Source: Chitinophagaceae bacterium UBA1953
Lineage (GTDB): Bacteria; Bacteroidota; Bacteroidia; Chitinophagales; Chitinophagaceae
Direction of reading: 5' to 3'
NCBI GenBank assembly: GCA_002336115.1
Contig: DDEN01000041.1
Coordinates: forward strand, 73,395 to 137,394
DNA: 64,000 nt
Shown: positions 45,649 through 55,856 of the stretch, in pieces
How positions within the stretch are numbered: the stretch's first letter is position 1
Layout: the number at the start of each line of letters is the position of its first letter
Made by a program: the position numbers and the translations under genes
Notes under the pieces: generated by a model
Told to the model about the DNA's origin: nothing
Databases searched by the model: none
The model's input: the letters and a program-made list of their open reading frames with translations, nothing else

Positions 45649-47565
45649 TTATTTGTCTGTTGATTTATCTTTCTTTTCAGCACTCATCATTTCCATCAAT
45701 TTCAAACCAAGCAAACCACTGATTGAACCATCTGTTCCGTTGCTTCCACCAATGATTACATCAGGTATTACTTTGATATTGCCTTTACCAATTTCTTCAG
45801 TGATTTTGTATTTGGTAAAGTTATCACCACCCATTGCTTTAACCTGCAGTTCATAAGCTTCAGCAGTTGATTTACCAATCGCCATAATTTTTTCTGCTTC
45901 AGCCAAACCGGTTTTTGAAATACGTTCAGCATCGGCAGATGCATTCAGTTTCGTTGATTCAGCCTGTGCACCGGCTTTCATCTTAATGGCTTCACTTTCG
46001 GCATTTGCACGCATTTTGGTAGCTTCTGCTTCAGCGTTTACATTCAGTTTTAAACTGGTTGCATCACCTTCGGCTTTTTTAACGGTAGCATCGGCAGTGC
46101 GTTGAGCAATTTCAACACTTTGTTGAGCTTTTACAATTTCCTTCTGCATATCAGCAATAGCAGTTTCTTTTTCCACCCCTTGCCTTTGTTCCTGTGCTAT
46201 TTTTTGTGTTTGATATGTTTTCTGTTGTTCTTCTGCGATCTTTCTGTCGGTTAATGTTTTCATTAACGCTTCAGGAGGAACAATGTCGCCAATCAACGTG
46301 TCAACAGCATTAACGTTGTAATCATCAAGCACGGCTTTAATATGATCTTTCGCAGCTCCTTGTCTTTCTTTACGGGTTGATAAAAACGAAATCACATCGC
46401 TATCCTGCGCACTGTTACGGAAATAGTTACCAATGGTTGGTTCAAGCACCTGGCTAACAAGGTTGCTCATACTTCCAAACCGTGCAATTACTTTTGGTGC
46501 TTCGGTTGCAGGAATATGAATAATCTGTGCCACATCAAGGTTGAAAGGGAAACCGTCTTTTGAACGCACTGTTATTGTTGACAGGTTTTTATCCAGTGCA
46601 TGTGCTTCACTTCTTGCATTTGCCCAGTTTAACACAAGGTTGGTGGTTGGTACAAGTTCAACTTTCATGGTGTATTTGTTGATGGGATATTTACCAGGGC
46701 CAAGAGGTTCCATCCAAACGCCTTTAAATCCTTTTGATACAATATTACCGTGCTTGAAAGTTTCTCCTGTTAAATCCTTGCCATCTTCACCAATATAAGA
46801 TATTACAACACCAACATGACCAATAGGAATATCCGTCATCGGGATTTCTTCCAGTTGTATTGCCCAGGGGTTGATGTAATACGAACCTGCAAGTATCACT
46901 TGTGGTTGCAAACCACGATTACCTCCGTTGTTTAAAAACGAGTCAATATTCTGGAAGTTGTTATGCCCTTCCACATATTTACCGGCAATTGAACCTATTG
47001 GAATTGGCTCACCATCCAATGCAGTTACAATACCCACCATGTTTTCGTGAATGATGGTTTGATCGGTAATGCTGATGTCGAACAAATGACGGTTGATACG
47101 GTAAGAACCGGCTGTGATGTAAGCTGTTTGCCTACCACGCTGGCCATTTTTTTCAAGAAATGAAGTTGCATCCTGGAAGTTATCACAATCAACACGACGT
47201 GCAAGAATATGACCGGTTGGAATTTCGGTACCGTCTTTACTCAGCACGAGTGCAATTTTACCTTCGGGCACAACAGTAAATGGAACCATATCCACACCAT
47301 ATTGCCAGGGCCACATAAACCAATATAAACCCGGTGCCAATGTTTGAGCCTGGAAACCGGCTTCACCTTTGGTTGCAATAATGCGGCCATCGGGTAATTC
47401 ACGGTTTGAACCAAACAGCACAAACTTTTTTGTAACAAGACCAATTTTGTCTTCAGGCACGATAACCATACCAAAGAAAACACGCAAAACAAATTTGTAA
47501 AAAATGAGTGAAAACAGTAGAACTAACACCCACCAATAGGCGAAAAATAAAGCAGAGATGTCCAT
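45649..47565 (-). CDS. Flotillin/SPFH-domain membrane scaffold protein
   Basis: 638 residues. An N-terminal span (about residues 5-30) is followed by several beta-rich units repeating patterns such as ILAGSYYINPWA and ITAGSYRINRHLFDI, then an SPFH/band-7 domain (about 300-450; TVRSKDGFPFNLDVAQIIHIP) and a long Glu/Ala/Lys-rich coiled coil (about 455-590, many AEAE and AQAES repeats). Ends with a Gly-rich tail. Flotillin-like proteins organise membrane microdomains and protein complexes. It is convergent with the EPS block; no partner such as NfeD is adjacent. Confidence 0.85.
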   Translation of the reverse strand: MDISALFFAYWWVLVLLFSLIFYKFVLRVFFGMVIVPEDKIGLVTKKFVLFGSNRELPDGRIIATKGEAGFQAQTLAPGLYWFMWPWQYGVDMVPFTVVPEGKIALVLSKDGTEIPTGHILARRVDCDNFQDATSFLEKNGQRGRQTAYITAGSYRINRHLFDISITDQTIIHENMVGIVTALDGEPIPIGSIAGKYVEGHNNFQNIDSFLNNGGNRGLQPQVILAGSYYINPWAIQLEEIPMTDIPIGHVGVVISYIGEDGKDLTGETFKHGNIVSKGFKGVWMEPLGPGKYPINKYTMKVELVPTTNLVLNWANARSEAHALDKNLSTITVRSKDGFPFNLDVAQIIHIPATEAPKVIARFGSMSNLVSQVLEPTIGNYFRNSAQDSDVISFLSTRKERQGAAKDHIKAVLDDYNVNAVDTLIGDIVPPEALMKTLTDRKIAEEQQKTYQTQKIAQEQRQGVEKETAIADMQKEIVKAQQSVEIAQRTADATVKKAEGDATSLKLNVNAEAEATKMRANAESEAIKMKAGAQAESTKLNASADAERISKTGLAEAEKIMAIGKSTAEAYELQVKAMGGDNFTKYKITEEIGKGNIKVIPDVIIGGSNGTDGSISGLLGLKLMEMMSAEKKDKSTDK

Positions 47566-47878
47566 AGTTGTTTAATTTAAAAATGAAAAATAATTGTTGT
47601 AAAATGAATGGAACAGTAACAACAGTCAGTTAAACTCACATTGTGAGTAAGTCGGTGCACCTTGTTGAAAACTTACGCAGATGTTGATTGTTTGGGCTAA
47701 GCAGTTGAAGCTGTTTTGAGAGAGAAGCAAAAATGTGCTACATATGAGGTTCCGTTTTTTCGGAGACGTAAAGTTACACAGCAGCAAAAGATGAGCGGTA
47801 TTCATTCGGGAAGAATGGGAAGTACGTTTTCACAACTGGTAAAGTATGTATTATGAATGGTAAGGCAAATCCTCTTTT
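47566..47878. other. Intergenic region upstream of the flotillin-like gene
   Basis: About 313 bases between same-strand genes, holding the flotillin-like promoter and a 15-base inverted repeat (listed separately). I see no terminator for the L,D-transpeptidase transcript's opposite side and no small ORF worth calling. Confidence 0.4.
47634..47648. promoter_or_regulatory. Inverted repeat, possible operator upstream of the flotillin-like gene
   Basis: ACTCACA and TGTGAGT form 7-bp perfect arms around a single central base, about 70 bases upstream of the flotillin-like start. The size and symmetry fit a dimeric transcription-factor site; which factor is unknown. Confidence 0.3.
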
Positions 47879-49498
47879 TTACTGCCCGATTATTTTGCTG
47901 AGAACTGCAGCGTCATGCGAGTAAATATCTTTCCGGAACTGGAGTTCTCCGGTTTTACCATCCACAAAAGCAGTAAAGTAGCTGATAAACACAGGCACTT
48001 TCTGGTTTAACCTTACCTGAACTTCTTTATCAAGGTTCATCAGACTGTCAATTTTCTTTTCAGGATAGTTTTTATCATTCCGTAACAGGTAAACCGCCAG
48101 CCTCCCAGGCTCGCTGAGACGAATACATCCATGACTGAATGCTCGTTGGGTGTAACGGAATTTATCTTTTGAAGGAGTGTCGTGAAAATAAATATTGTAA
48201 CTGTTCGGAAACAGGAACTTAACTTTTCCAAGCGCATTTCCTTTGCCGGGTTTCTGCCTCAGCTTACCCGGCGATACGTATTCAAAATTGTTTCGTTTTA
48301 AATAGGCTGAAGACTTATTACTCAACTCATTTTTGTAAATACTGTATGGTACATTCCAATAAGGGCTGAAAGCAATTGTTGTAAGTGTATCATTAAATAT
48401 CACAGTTTTTGTTGCATCCTGGCCAACCACAACACTCATTGAAAAATTCAGTTCGCCATTTTCATAAACATACATACGATAATCGGGAATGTTTACAGCA
48501 ATATAATCAGGCCCGGGATTATACGGTATCCACCGGCTGCGCTGCATGTTTACAAGTATCTGCTCTATGCGTTTCTTTACAGGTATATTCAGCTCTGCGG
48601 TTAGCGATCTGTCAATTAAAGCCGTATCGGTTAACCCGCAATTTTTTCTGAATCTTTTTACGGCTGCCGCCAATGCAGGGTTAAATAAAGTACTGGTATC
48701 GTCTTTGGAAAAACCATCAGACACAGCCAGTCGTTTTTTTATACTGACAATTTTTTCGGAAGCATCACCGGGCAATAATTTTTTTATAGTACTGTCAACC
48801 AAAGGCCAGCCACCAGCCGAATCAATCGCCCTGTATTGAAGCAGAAACTTCTTCAGCAAATTATACTGCGCATATACCGGTTCGTGATCAAATATATTTT
48901 TATCGCCATCTTTTAAAACATTATTCAGGTATTCGTCGTAAGAAACTTTTCCCGGCCTGATGTTCCATCCCAGTTCCTTCAGTTCGTCTTCATTAAATGA
49001 CCCGTATATCTTCTGTGCGTATAAAAAATATTGTGCAGAAAGCATCATTTCGGCATAAATGATTGTGCTGTCGTTCATCATCTGCCTGCCGCTTAACAAC
49101 GACGCATCATCATATAACTGGTTAAATTCTGTTCGGTAAACAAGGCTTCTATTTAACCCGTCATCAGAAAGATTATTAATGCGGTTGTGCAGGTTTTGAG
49201 CTGCGGCTGTAATACCTGTTGAATCGAACCATGCAAACGAAAAATTCCGTTCACGGTAAAAACCGAACCACTCTTTTTCTATTGACTGAAGTAAAGGATA
49301 TTTCCCCAAAAAGGCTATTGCAAAAGCAGAATCAAAAGTTGTTGCCGAGGCCGGTTCCATCTGCTGTGGAATTGTTATATCCACATCATGAACAATGTTT
49401 GGCGACTGCTTTTTTTCATCATTACACGATTGAATCAAAACCAATAACAAAATAACCTGAAAGAGAACTATTAATCCTGCTTTAAACAACTTCATCAT
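47879..49498 (-). CDS. L,D-transpeptidase (YcbB/LdtD-type) lipoprotein
   Basis: 539 residues. N-terminal hydrophobic helix with a lipobox-like IQSC suggests lipid attachment. A peptidoglycan-binding-like region (FNPALAAAVKRFRKNCGL, near residue 270) precedes the YkuD catalytic domain, whose signature SHGCIRLSEPGRL includes catalytic Cys458. The long N-terminal region and the pattern resemble the large YcbB group, which makes 3-3 peptidoglycan cross-links or attaches proteins in the periplasm. It is transcribed away from the ABC permease gene, 34 bases apart on the same strand. Confidence 0.88.
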   Translation of the reverse strand: MMKLFKAGLIVLFQVILLLVLIQSCNDEKKQSPNIVHDVDITIPQQMEPASATTFDSAFAIAFLGKYPLLQSIEKEWFGFYRERNFSFAWFDSTGITAAAQNLHNRINNLSDDGLNRSLVYRTEFNQLYDDASLLSGRQMMNDSTIIYAEMMLSAQYFLYAQKIYGSFNEDELKELGWNIRPGKVSYDEYLNNVLKDGDKNIFDHEPVYAQYNLLKKFLLQYRAIDSAGGWPLVDSTIKKLLPGDASEKIVSIKKRLAVSDGFSKDDTSTLFNPALAAAVKRFRKNCGLTDTALIDRSLTAELNIPVKKRIEQILVNMQRSRWIPYNPGPDYIAVNIPDYRMYVYENGELNFSMSVVVGQDATKTVIFNDTLTTIAFSPYWNVPYSIYKNELSNKSSAYLKRNNFEYVSPGKLRQKPGKGNALGKVKFLFPNSYNIYFHDTPSKDKFRYTQRAFSHGCIRLSEPGRLAVYLLRNDKNYPEKKIDSLMNLDKEVQVRLNQKVPVFISYFTAFVDGKTGELQFRKDIYSHDAAVLSKIIGQ

Positions 49499-49532
49499 AA
49501 AGCAAAATTAAAGGAAGGAACTAATTTTTGGG

Positions 49533-50810
49533 TTACTCGTAACGGAGAGCGTTAATAGGATCAAGTTTTGATGCCTTGCTTGCAGGATATAAGCCGGCAA
49601 CCAACCCTGTGGCAAAACAAATAAATACACCCGCTGCAACCCAACCCCATGGAACTACAAAACCGGTTTTAAAGAACATGGCAGCAAGATTGCCAACAAG
49701 GATTCCAAGAATAATTCCAATTGCAGCTCCAAGCAAACTGATAAGAATACTTTCCCAAAGAAATTGTGTGCGGATGGTTTTTCCTTTTGCACCGATTGAT
49801 TTTGATAACCCTATTTCCCTGGTGCGTTCGCTTACCGCAACCAGCATAATATTCGTGAGGCCAATAGCTGCACCAAGTAATGTAATAGCACCTATAATGT
49901 AGGCTGCCCAGCGAACATAACGAAGCGTTTTCTTAAACGATTCAACAATACTGTCGCTACGGTCGATATAAAAATTATCTGCTTCTTTGATGTTCAGTTT
50001 TCTTACAGTACGGAATACGCCTGTGGCTTCACCAATAGCAGCATCCATTTGTTTAAAATCGTTTGCACGAACAGTAACATTATAACTTCCCTGGTTGTTA
50101 AACACTCGGCGAACATTGTTATAAGTAATAATGGCAATGTTATCAAGCGCAAGAAACGAACTGGCACCTCTTTCTTTCATGGTGCCAATAACCCTGTAGC
50201 GGCCAGAACCAATGCGGATAATTTTTCCTATAGCATAGGCGGGCTTATCTTTAAAAAGCTTCCGTACAAGGTCGCTGCCAATAATGACTACGTTACGACC
50301 GCTTTCAATATCCAGTTTATTAAAATCACGCCCCTGATCCATTACATAACCACTGTTAAGGAGATAATTTTCATCTCCACCAATTACACGTACGTTCGGA
50401 TTTGTTTTTACATCATCAAAAAAAACAGTTGCATTACCATTCGCAAATTTGGAGATGCTTACTGTTGCAGGAAAGCTGAAGCGATCTTTAAAATTCCTTG
50501 CCTCATCAAAAGAGATGTACCTGTCCAGGCTTGAATTCTTTTGCCTGTTACCGCCTTTCTTCTGGCGGGTGAGATCACTGCGTGGAGGTCCACCAAACCT
50601 GACATTTCTTTCCTTATAACGAATGCTGAATGAGTTAGCCCCGAGAATAGAAAAATTTTCGGTTAAACTCTGGTTCATTGCTTCGATAGCTGTAATAATT
50701 CCAATCAAAGCCATAATGCCAAAGGCGATGATGGAAACAGTAATCCCGGTTCTCAGCCTGTTGCTGCGAACGGTACGCCACGAAAGATCAAGAATATCAG
50801 TGAATGTCAT
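49533..50810 (-). CDS. ABC transporter permease (MacB/FtsX-type)
   Basis: 425 residues from the ATG at 50808-50810 (MTFTDILDLSWRTVRSNRLRT); an upstream in-frame ATG at 50855 would add an atypical extension. The first span (TGITVSIIAFGIMALIGIITAI) is followed by a periplasmic MacB-PCD domain (residues about 50-280) and three C-terminal spans carrying an FtsX domain with TREIGLSKSIGAKG and GLVAGLYPASKASKLDP. These permeases pair with a separate ATPase and take part in lipoprotein, peptide or signal transport. No ATPase gene is adjacent. Confidence 0.85.
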   Translation of the reverse strand: MTFTDILDLSWRTVRSNRLRTGITVSIIAFGIMALIGIITAIEAMNQSLTENFSILGANSFSIRYKERNVRFGGPPRSDLTRQKKGGNRQKNSSLDRYISFDEARNFKDRFSFPATVSISKFANGNATVFFDDVKTNPNVRVIGGDENYLLNSGYVMDQGRDFNKLDIESGRNVVIIGSDLVRKLFKDKPAYAIGKIIRIGSGRYRVIGTMKERGASSFLALDNIAIITYNNVRRVFNNQGSYNVTVRANDFKQMDAAIGEATGVFRTVRKLNIKEADNFYIDRSDSIVESFKKTLRYVRWAAYIIGAITLLGAAIGLTNIMLVAVSERTREIGLSKSIGAKGKTIRTQFLWESILISLLGAAIGIILGILVGNLAAMFFKTGFVVPWGWVAAGVFICFATGLVAGLYPASKASKLDPINALRYE

Positions 50811-50918
50811 AAAACAAATTCGTACCGAAATTAAGAAAGCTGGCCTGATAAACAAGTCCTTTCCATAAACGGTAAATGTGCGAAGGTTACCATTCAGGTT
50901 TGCTTTCTGCGAACTTCT

Positions 50919-51353
50919 TTACTTTTTAGGCTCTTCTACCTGGTATTCCTTCAGGTGTTTGTAAGACATTACACCGTTCTCCACCTGAATAGCCCTGAAC
51001 TCTTTGAATGTACTATCGGCATCGTAAAAACCAATTACACAGGTCAAACTATCGGCACCTTTCTTTAATTCAGGTTTGGGCATAAAGCCAAGATTAGGTA
51101 AAGTGAAGATTTTGTTGCCCGAAGCATCTTTATAACTGAAACGTACTTCGTAATCGAGTGATTTCTTTTGTTCAAACAGTGCAACACGGAATTCAGCCTT
51201 TGGATCTTTCGGATCATTAAGGTTTACAACATACTCTTTTACTGCAATGGCATTCACCACAGCCCTTTCAGGGGTGAATGGTTCTGTATCGCTTTTCTTT
51301 GCAGAATTGCAGGATGTAACAGCGATTGCGGCGATCAGGAAAATATATTTCAT
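50919..51353 (-). CDS. Small lipoprotein of unknown function
   Basis: 144 residues. The N-terminus is a clear lipoprotein signal (MKYIFLIAAIAVTSC; lipobox VTSC, Cys15). The mature part is soluble and beta-rich, with about equal acidic and basic residues and no family motif I recognise. The gene lies between the ABC permease and the leuS gene, the same strand as both. The function is unknown; envelope location is supported by the lipobox. Confidence 0.75.
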   Translation of the reverse strand: MKYIFLIAAIAVTSCNSAKKSDTEPFTPERAVVNAIAVKEYVVNLNDPKDPKAEFRVALFEQKKSLDYEVRFSYKDASGNKIFTLPNLGFMPKPELKKGADSLTCVIGFYDADSTFKEFRAIQVENGVMSYKHLKEYQVEEPKK

Positions 51354-51445
51354 GATAAGAAGGGGGTTATTTAACGAAACGGTCTTACAAGCAATTTAAT
51401 TTCACACAAAGCTCGCCAGGAAGACAACATAAAAAAAGAAAACAC

Positions 51446-51484
51446 AACTTTGTGAACTTTGCCTTCTTTGTTTCTTTGCGTAAA
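51446..51484. repeat. TTTG-rich degenerate tandem repeat after leuS
   Basis: AACTTTGTG, AACTTTGCC, TTCTTTGTT and TCTTTGCG follow each other with TTTG every 8-9 bases. Similar TTTG arrays are common between genes of Bacteroidota; a role as terminator or protein-binding region is not known. Confidence 0.4.
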
Positions 51485-51513
51485 ACAGTCTTTGAAGACG
51501 TTCTGCTAATTCA

Positions 51514-54450
51514 TTATACAACTAAATTGATCATTTTATTTTTTACATAAATCACTTTCTTCGGCTGCTTACCATCAAGCCATTTCAACACCACTTCATC
51601 TTTTAGTACAATAGCTTCCACTTCCTGCTGTGTAATATCAAGTGCCAATGTAATTTCTGTTCTTGTTTTACCATTAATGGCAACAGGATATGCTTTGGCC
51701 GATTCCTTCACATACTTTTCTTCAAATTTGGGGAAGGTTGCATCTAAAACACTTCCGCTGTTGCCCAGCAAACTCCACAACTCCTCACTCACATGCGGCG
51801 CATAAGGTGTAAGCATGATGAGTAACTGTTCAAGAATTTCTTTTTTGCTGCATTTAAGATCGCTGAGTTCATTAACTGCAATCATGAATGTACTTACTGC
51901 AGTATTGAAGCTGAAACGTTCAGTATCGTCTTCAATTTTCTTAATACACTTATGCAGCACTTTCAATTCTGCATCATTTGCTTTTTCATCATTCCACACC
52001 TGTCCTTTCACCTCATCATAAAATAAACGCCAGAGTTTTTTAAGAAAACGGTGAACACCTTCAATACCCTTTGTATCCCAGGGTTTGCTGATTTCAACCG
52101 GGCCAAGGAACATTTCGTACATACGGAAGGTATCTGCACCGTATTTATTTACAAGATCATCGGGGTTAACTGTATTGAATTTGCTTTTGCTCATCTTCTC
52201 AACTTCAGACCCACAGATATATTTGCCATCTTCTTCTAAAATAAATTCAGCATCTTCATATTCACCATTCCGCCATTTTTTAAATGCTTCAATATCCAGT
52301 TCGTAACCATCTACAATATTTACATCAACATGTACCTGGCTTATATTAATTTCTCTAACTACTAAATCTTTTCTATCACTATAAATCTTTCTGAGAATTT
52401 CGTTTAATACATTTTTATACTTCTTATTTGCATCAGAATCTGTTTGAATTTCATTTGCAATTCCTTTTGAAAATAGTACTGAACACAATTTTGAATTATC
52501 AAAATCTGCACTCCCACTTATTGACCACATAAGCCTATACACAAACCTCGAACTTCCCTGTATCATTCCCTGATTCACCAATTTCCTGTACGGTTCATCA
52601 TGACCAATATATCCAAGATCAAACAACACTTTCGTCCACATACGGCTGTACAACAAATGACCTACTGCATGTTCTGTACCTCCAATGTATAAATCAACCT
52701 GTCCCCAGTAATCACTTGCTTTTCGGCTGCAGAATTCTTCCGTATTGTGCGGATCCATGTAACGCAGGAAATACCAGCTGCTGCCTGCATAACCAGGCAT
52801 TGTGTTTGTTTCCAGTAAGCCCCCATCCCCTGAAGGGGTTTTGTAAGAAGTATAACTGTTTACCCACTCTCCAATGTTGGCAAGCGGACCTTCGCCTTCC
52901 GGCCCCGGACTATAACTTTCAACATCGGGCAATGTTAGTGGTAAATCTTTTTCATCTAAAGCATAAGCAACACCATCTTTCCAAACTATTGGAAATGGTT
53001 CGCCCCAATAACGCTGGCGACTGAAAGCCGCATCACGCATTTTGTAATTTGTTTTGCGGATGCCGATTCCTTTTTCTTCCAGTTTGTTAATCACCACTTC
53101 AATGGCATCACGCATCAGCATTCCGTTGAGGAAATCGCTGTTTTCAAGAATAGCATCTTTTGTTGCGTTGGCTTCTTCCCCATCATAATATTTACCAATA
53201 ATGTTGGTGATGGGAATATTAAAATGCTTTGCAAATTTGTGATCCCGTTCATCGCCGCAAGGCACAGCCATAATGGCACCTGTTCCATAACCGGCCAGTA
53301 CATATTCGCTGATCCATATAGGAATTTCCTGTCCGTTAAATGGATTGATGGCATACGCTCCGGTAAACACACCGCTTATCCTCTTTTCGGCCATGCGTTC
53401 ACGTTCACTGCGGCTTTTTACATAAGCAAGGTATTCATCAACAGCAGTTGCCTGCTCTGCCGATTTCATATCTTCCACTATATCCAGCTCAGGAGCAACA
53501 ACCATAAAGTCAACACCAAAAATTGTATCGGGGCGGGTGGTGTACACACGCAGACTTTTCACTGTTCCGTTTTCACTTTTCACATCAAAGTCAATTTCCG
53601 CACCACTACTCTTTCCAATCCAGTTGGTTTGCATTTCCTTCATGCTGTCGCTGAATTCAATGCGTTCCAGTCCTTCCAGTAAACGATCAGCATATTCTGT
53701 AATACGCAAATACCACTGGCGAAGTTTCTTTTTCACAACCGGGTGGCCACCACGTTCACTTACACCATTCACAACTTCATCGTTGGCCAGCACTGTACCT
53801 AATGCTTCGCACCAGTTTACTTCGCCATAGCCACAAAAAGCCAGGCGGTAATCCATTAAAATGTTTTGTTTGGCTGCATCATCAAACGCTTTCCATTCAT
53901 CAGCAGTAAAGCTGAAAGCTGAAGGCTTAATGCCCGAAGCTGAAGAACCTTCTTTTTCAAACGATGCAATTAAATTACTGATCGGTTCTGCCTTTTGCAT
54001 TTGCCTATTAAAAAAGCTGTTGAACAGCTGCAGGAAAATCCATTGTGTCCATTTGTAATATTGCGGATCGCTTGTTTTTACCTGCCTGTCCCAATCAAAA
54101 CAAAAACCAATATTATCAAGCTGTTTTCTGAAGTTGGCAATATTCGCATCGGTACTTACAGCCGGGTGTACGCCATGTTCAATAGCATATTGCTCGGCCG
54201 GCAAACCAAACGCATCGTAACCCATTGGGTGAAGTACATTGTAACCCTTCAGACGTTTAAAGCGTGAAAAAATATCGCTGGCAATATAGCCTAACGGGTG
54301 TCCCACATGCAGTCCCGCACCACTTGGGTAGGGAAACATATCCAGCACATAAAACTTAGGTTTACTGCTTTCATTGCTCACCTTATAAGCATTGGTTTGG
54401 TTCCAGTGCTGCTGCCATTTCTTTTCAATCTCTCTGAACTTGTATTCCAT
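51514..54450 (-). CDS. leuS: Leucyl-tRNA synthetase
   Basis: 978 residues, class I synthetase. The HIGH motif is HVGH at 48-51 in PYPSGAGLHVGHPLGY, and KMSKS is at 752-756. The editing domain (CP1) lies between about 225 and 430, including TTRPDTIFGVDF and GTGAIMAVPCGDERD. Leucine is attached to tRNA-Leu in the cytosol. Compared with the usual bacterial length of about 860-930, this protein carries an extra lysine/aspartate-rich segment of about 45 residues at residues 640-700, before the HVDVN sequence that normally follows GMIQG closely in this phylum. The frame is intact across it. Confidence 0.95.
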   Translation of the reverse strand: MEYKFREIEKKWQQHWNQTNAYKVSNESSKPKFYVLDMFPYPSGAGLHVGHPLGYIASDIFSRFKRLKGYNVLHPMGYDAFGLPAEQYAIEHGVHPAVSTDANIANFRKQLDNIGFCFDWDRQVKTSDPQYYKWTQWIFLQLFNSFFNRQMQKAEPISNLIASFEKEGSSASGIKPSAFSFTADEWKAFDDAAKQNILMDYRLAFCGYGEVNWCEALGTVLANDEVVNGVSERGGHPVVKKKLRQWYLRITEYADRLLEGLERIEFSDSMKEMQTNWIGKSSGAEIDFDVKSENGTVKSLRVYTTRPDTIFGVDFMVVAPELDIVEDMKSAEQATAVDEYLAYVKSRSERERMAEKRISGVFTGAYAINPFNGQEIPIWISEYVLAGYGTGAIMAVPCGDERDHKFAKHFNIPITNIIGKYYDGEEANATKDAILENSDFLNGMLMRDAIEVVINKLEEKGIGIRKTNYKMRDAAFSRQRYWGEPFPIVWKDGVAYALDEKDLPLTLPDVESYSPGPEGEGPLANIGEWVNSYTSYKTPSGDGGLLETNTMPGYAGSSWYFLRYMDPHNTEEFCSRKASDYWGQVDLYIGGTEHAVGHLLYSRMWTKVLFDLGYIGHDEPYRKLVNQGMIQGSSRFVYRLMWSISGSADFDNSKLCSVLFSKGIANEIQTDSDANKKYKNVLNEILRKIYSDRKDLVVREINISQVHVDVNIVDGYELDIEAFKKWRNGEYEDAEFILEEDGKYICGSEVEKMSKSKFNTVNPDDLVNKYGADTFRMYEMFLGPVEISKPWDTKGIEGVHRFLKKLWRLFYDEVKGQVWNDEKANDAELKVLHKCIKKIEDDTERFSFNTAVSTFMIAVNELSDLKCSKKEILEQLLIMLTPYAPHVSEELWSLLGNSGSVLDATFPKFEEKYVKESAKAYPVAINGKTRTEITLALDITQQEVEAIVLKDEVVLKWLDGKQPKKVIYVKNKMINLVV

Positions 54451-54857
54451 TTCTTAATTATTCTTGTAATATTTTTTTTGAACTTAGCTGCATTGCATCT
54501 ATTAAGCACCTGTTGCCACGCTCGCTTGTACTGCAACAATTCTATTCAAATCTTATGTACGATGTAAGCCAACTTTAAACCCTGTTCTGCTACAATTCTA
54601 ATCAGCCTCTACGCAAAACACGCCCAACCTCAAACCATAAACATCAAACCTTAAACAGCATTTGTTTTCTGTGAAAGAAGACTTAAAAAAAATCTTTCTT
54701 CACCTATTCTGCATCATCCGCAAAATAATGACGGATGACAACCGTTAAGTGGGCAACAAATTTAAGGATTGCAGGTCGAAATCTGTTAAATTTGCCCGCT
54801 GCCCATTCTCAAGTAATGGGAAAAGCAAGTATTAAGAACTTTCAAAACTGAAACAGT
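54451..54857. other. Intergenic region between leuS and ftsX
   Basis: About 407 bases between divergent genes. It has a likely ftsX promoter (listed separately) and an imperfect 11-base inverted repeat, GTGAAAGAAGA (from 54678) with TCTTTCTTCAC, that has no T tract. Most of the remaining sequence is AT-rich and repetitive (CAAACCATAAACATCAAACC). No ORF or RNA gene is convincing. Confidence 0.45.
54787..54794 (+). promoter_or_regulatory. Perfect Bacteroidota -7 box upstream of ftsX
   Basis: TAAATTTG matches TAnnTTTG exactly and lies about 63 bases before the ftsX ATG. The -33 partner is weaker: TTG at 54769-54771 with a 15-base spacer, or TTTA at 54761-54764 with 22. Confidence 0.45.
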
Positions 54858-55742
54858 ATGTCGCACGGACAGGTACAAAGCAAAGCATCACTGAAACGTT
54901 CAAAACCTTCATATATCTCTACCATTATAGGAGTTGCAGTTGTACTGTTTATCCTGGGTATTCTCGGGTGGATTTTTCTCAACTTCCAGAAAATGAGCAG
55001 TGGTCTTAAGGAAAATATTAAGATGTACGCCTGGCTGTCAACAACCAATCAAAAGTCAATCGACAGTCTTACAACTTATTTCTCGAAACAGCCTTACATT
55101 AAAAGCTACACTTATGTAGATAAAGAAAAGGCAAAAGAAATTTACAGCAAGGAAAATGCAGAAGACTGGGGCAAAATTCTTGATCAGAATCCCCTGCCTG
55201 CGAGTATCGATTTCTTTACCAAGTCGGATTATGTAAACAAAGACAGTCTTGCAGTAATTTCTGCCGATCTGATGGCGAAGTTCCCGGGCACTATCAGCGA
55301 AGTACAATATCCCAAAGCGGTTATTACAACCATCAACGAACGTTCCCGAACCATTGGTATTGCGACATTGATTGTGGGTATTATTCTGAGCATTATTGTT
55401 ATTATTTCCATTGATACAACCATCAGGCTGGCCATGTTCAGCAACAGGTTCCTGATTAAAACCATGCAGATGGTGGGTGCCACCCGTGGTTTTATTGTGC
55501 GGCCAATGAACATCCGGGCCATTGTAAACGGGTTAATCAGTTCGGCTATTGCCATTGGCGCAGTATGGGCCGTAATTGCCTGGATTGAAAGCCTGATACC
55601 CGATTTAAAAGCACTTCGTGATCCGAAGCTTTACCTGCTTCTGTTTGGTTCAATCATTATCATTGGCGTGGGCATTTCGCTCTACAGCACCCACCGCAGC
55701 GTAATGAAATACCTGAAAATGAAGCTGGATGATTTGTATTAA
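54858..55742 (+). CDS. ftsX: Cell division permease FtsX
   Basis: 294 residues. Cytosolic N-terminus, first span at about 24-46 (IIGVAVVLFILGILGWIFL), an extracytoplasmic loop (about 50-165; KMSSGLKENIKMYAWL) and three C-terminal spans with the conserved NRFLIKTMQMVGATRGFI region. FtsX with FtsE controls peptidoglycan hydrolases at the divisome. FtsE is not adjacent here. It begins a run of four plus-strand genes; the gap to the next ORF is 114 bases. Confidence 0.9.
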   Translation: MSHGQVQSKASLKRSKPSYISTIIGVAVVLFILGILGWIFLNFQKMSSGLKENIKMYAWLSTTNQKSIDSLTTYFSKQPYIKSYTYVDKEKAKEIYSKENAEDWGKILDQNPLPASIDFFTKSDYVNKDSLAVISADLMAKFPGTISEVQYPKAVITTINERSRTIGIATLIVGIILSIIVIISIDTTIRLAMFSNRFLIKTMQMVGATRGFIVRPMNIRAIVNGLISSAIAIGAVWAVIAWIESLIPDLKALRDPKLYLLLFGSIIIIGVGISLYSTHRSVMKYLKMKLDDLY

Positions 55743-55856
55743 AAACGATGACTGATGATCGTTTGCCGATGACAGCAATAAGACAACCTAACGGTAAACG
55801 ACCAACAACCAACGATCAACGATTTTCCCTTAACTTGCAGCACTCAAACAAAGAAT

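Noticed and set aside
52340..52550. Possible intein or mobile insertion in leuS
   Set aside because: No intein splice motifs, no terminal repeats, and the segment is too short; more likely an expanded loop.
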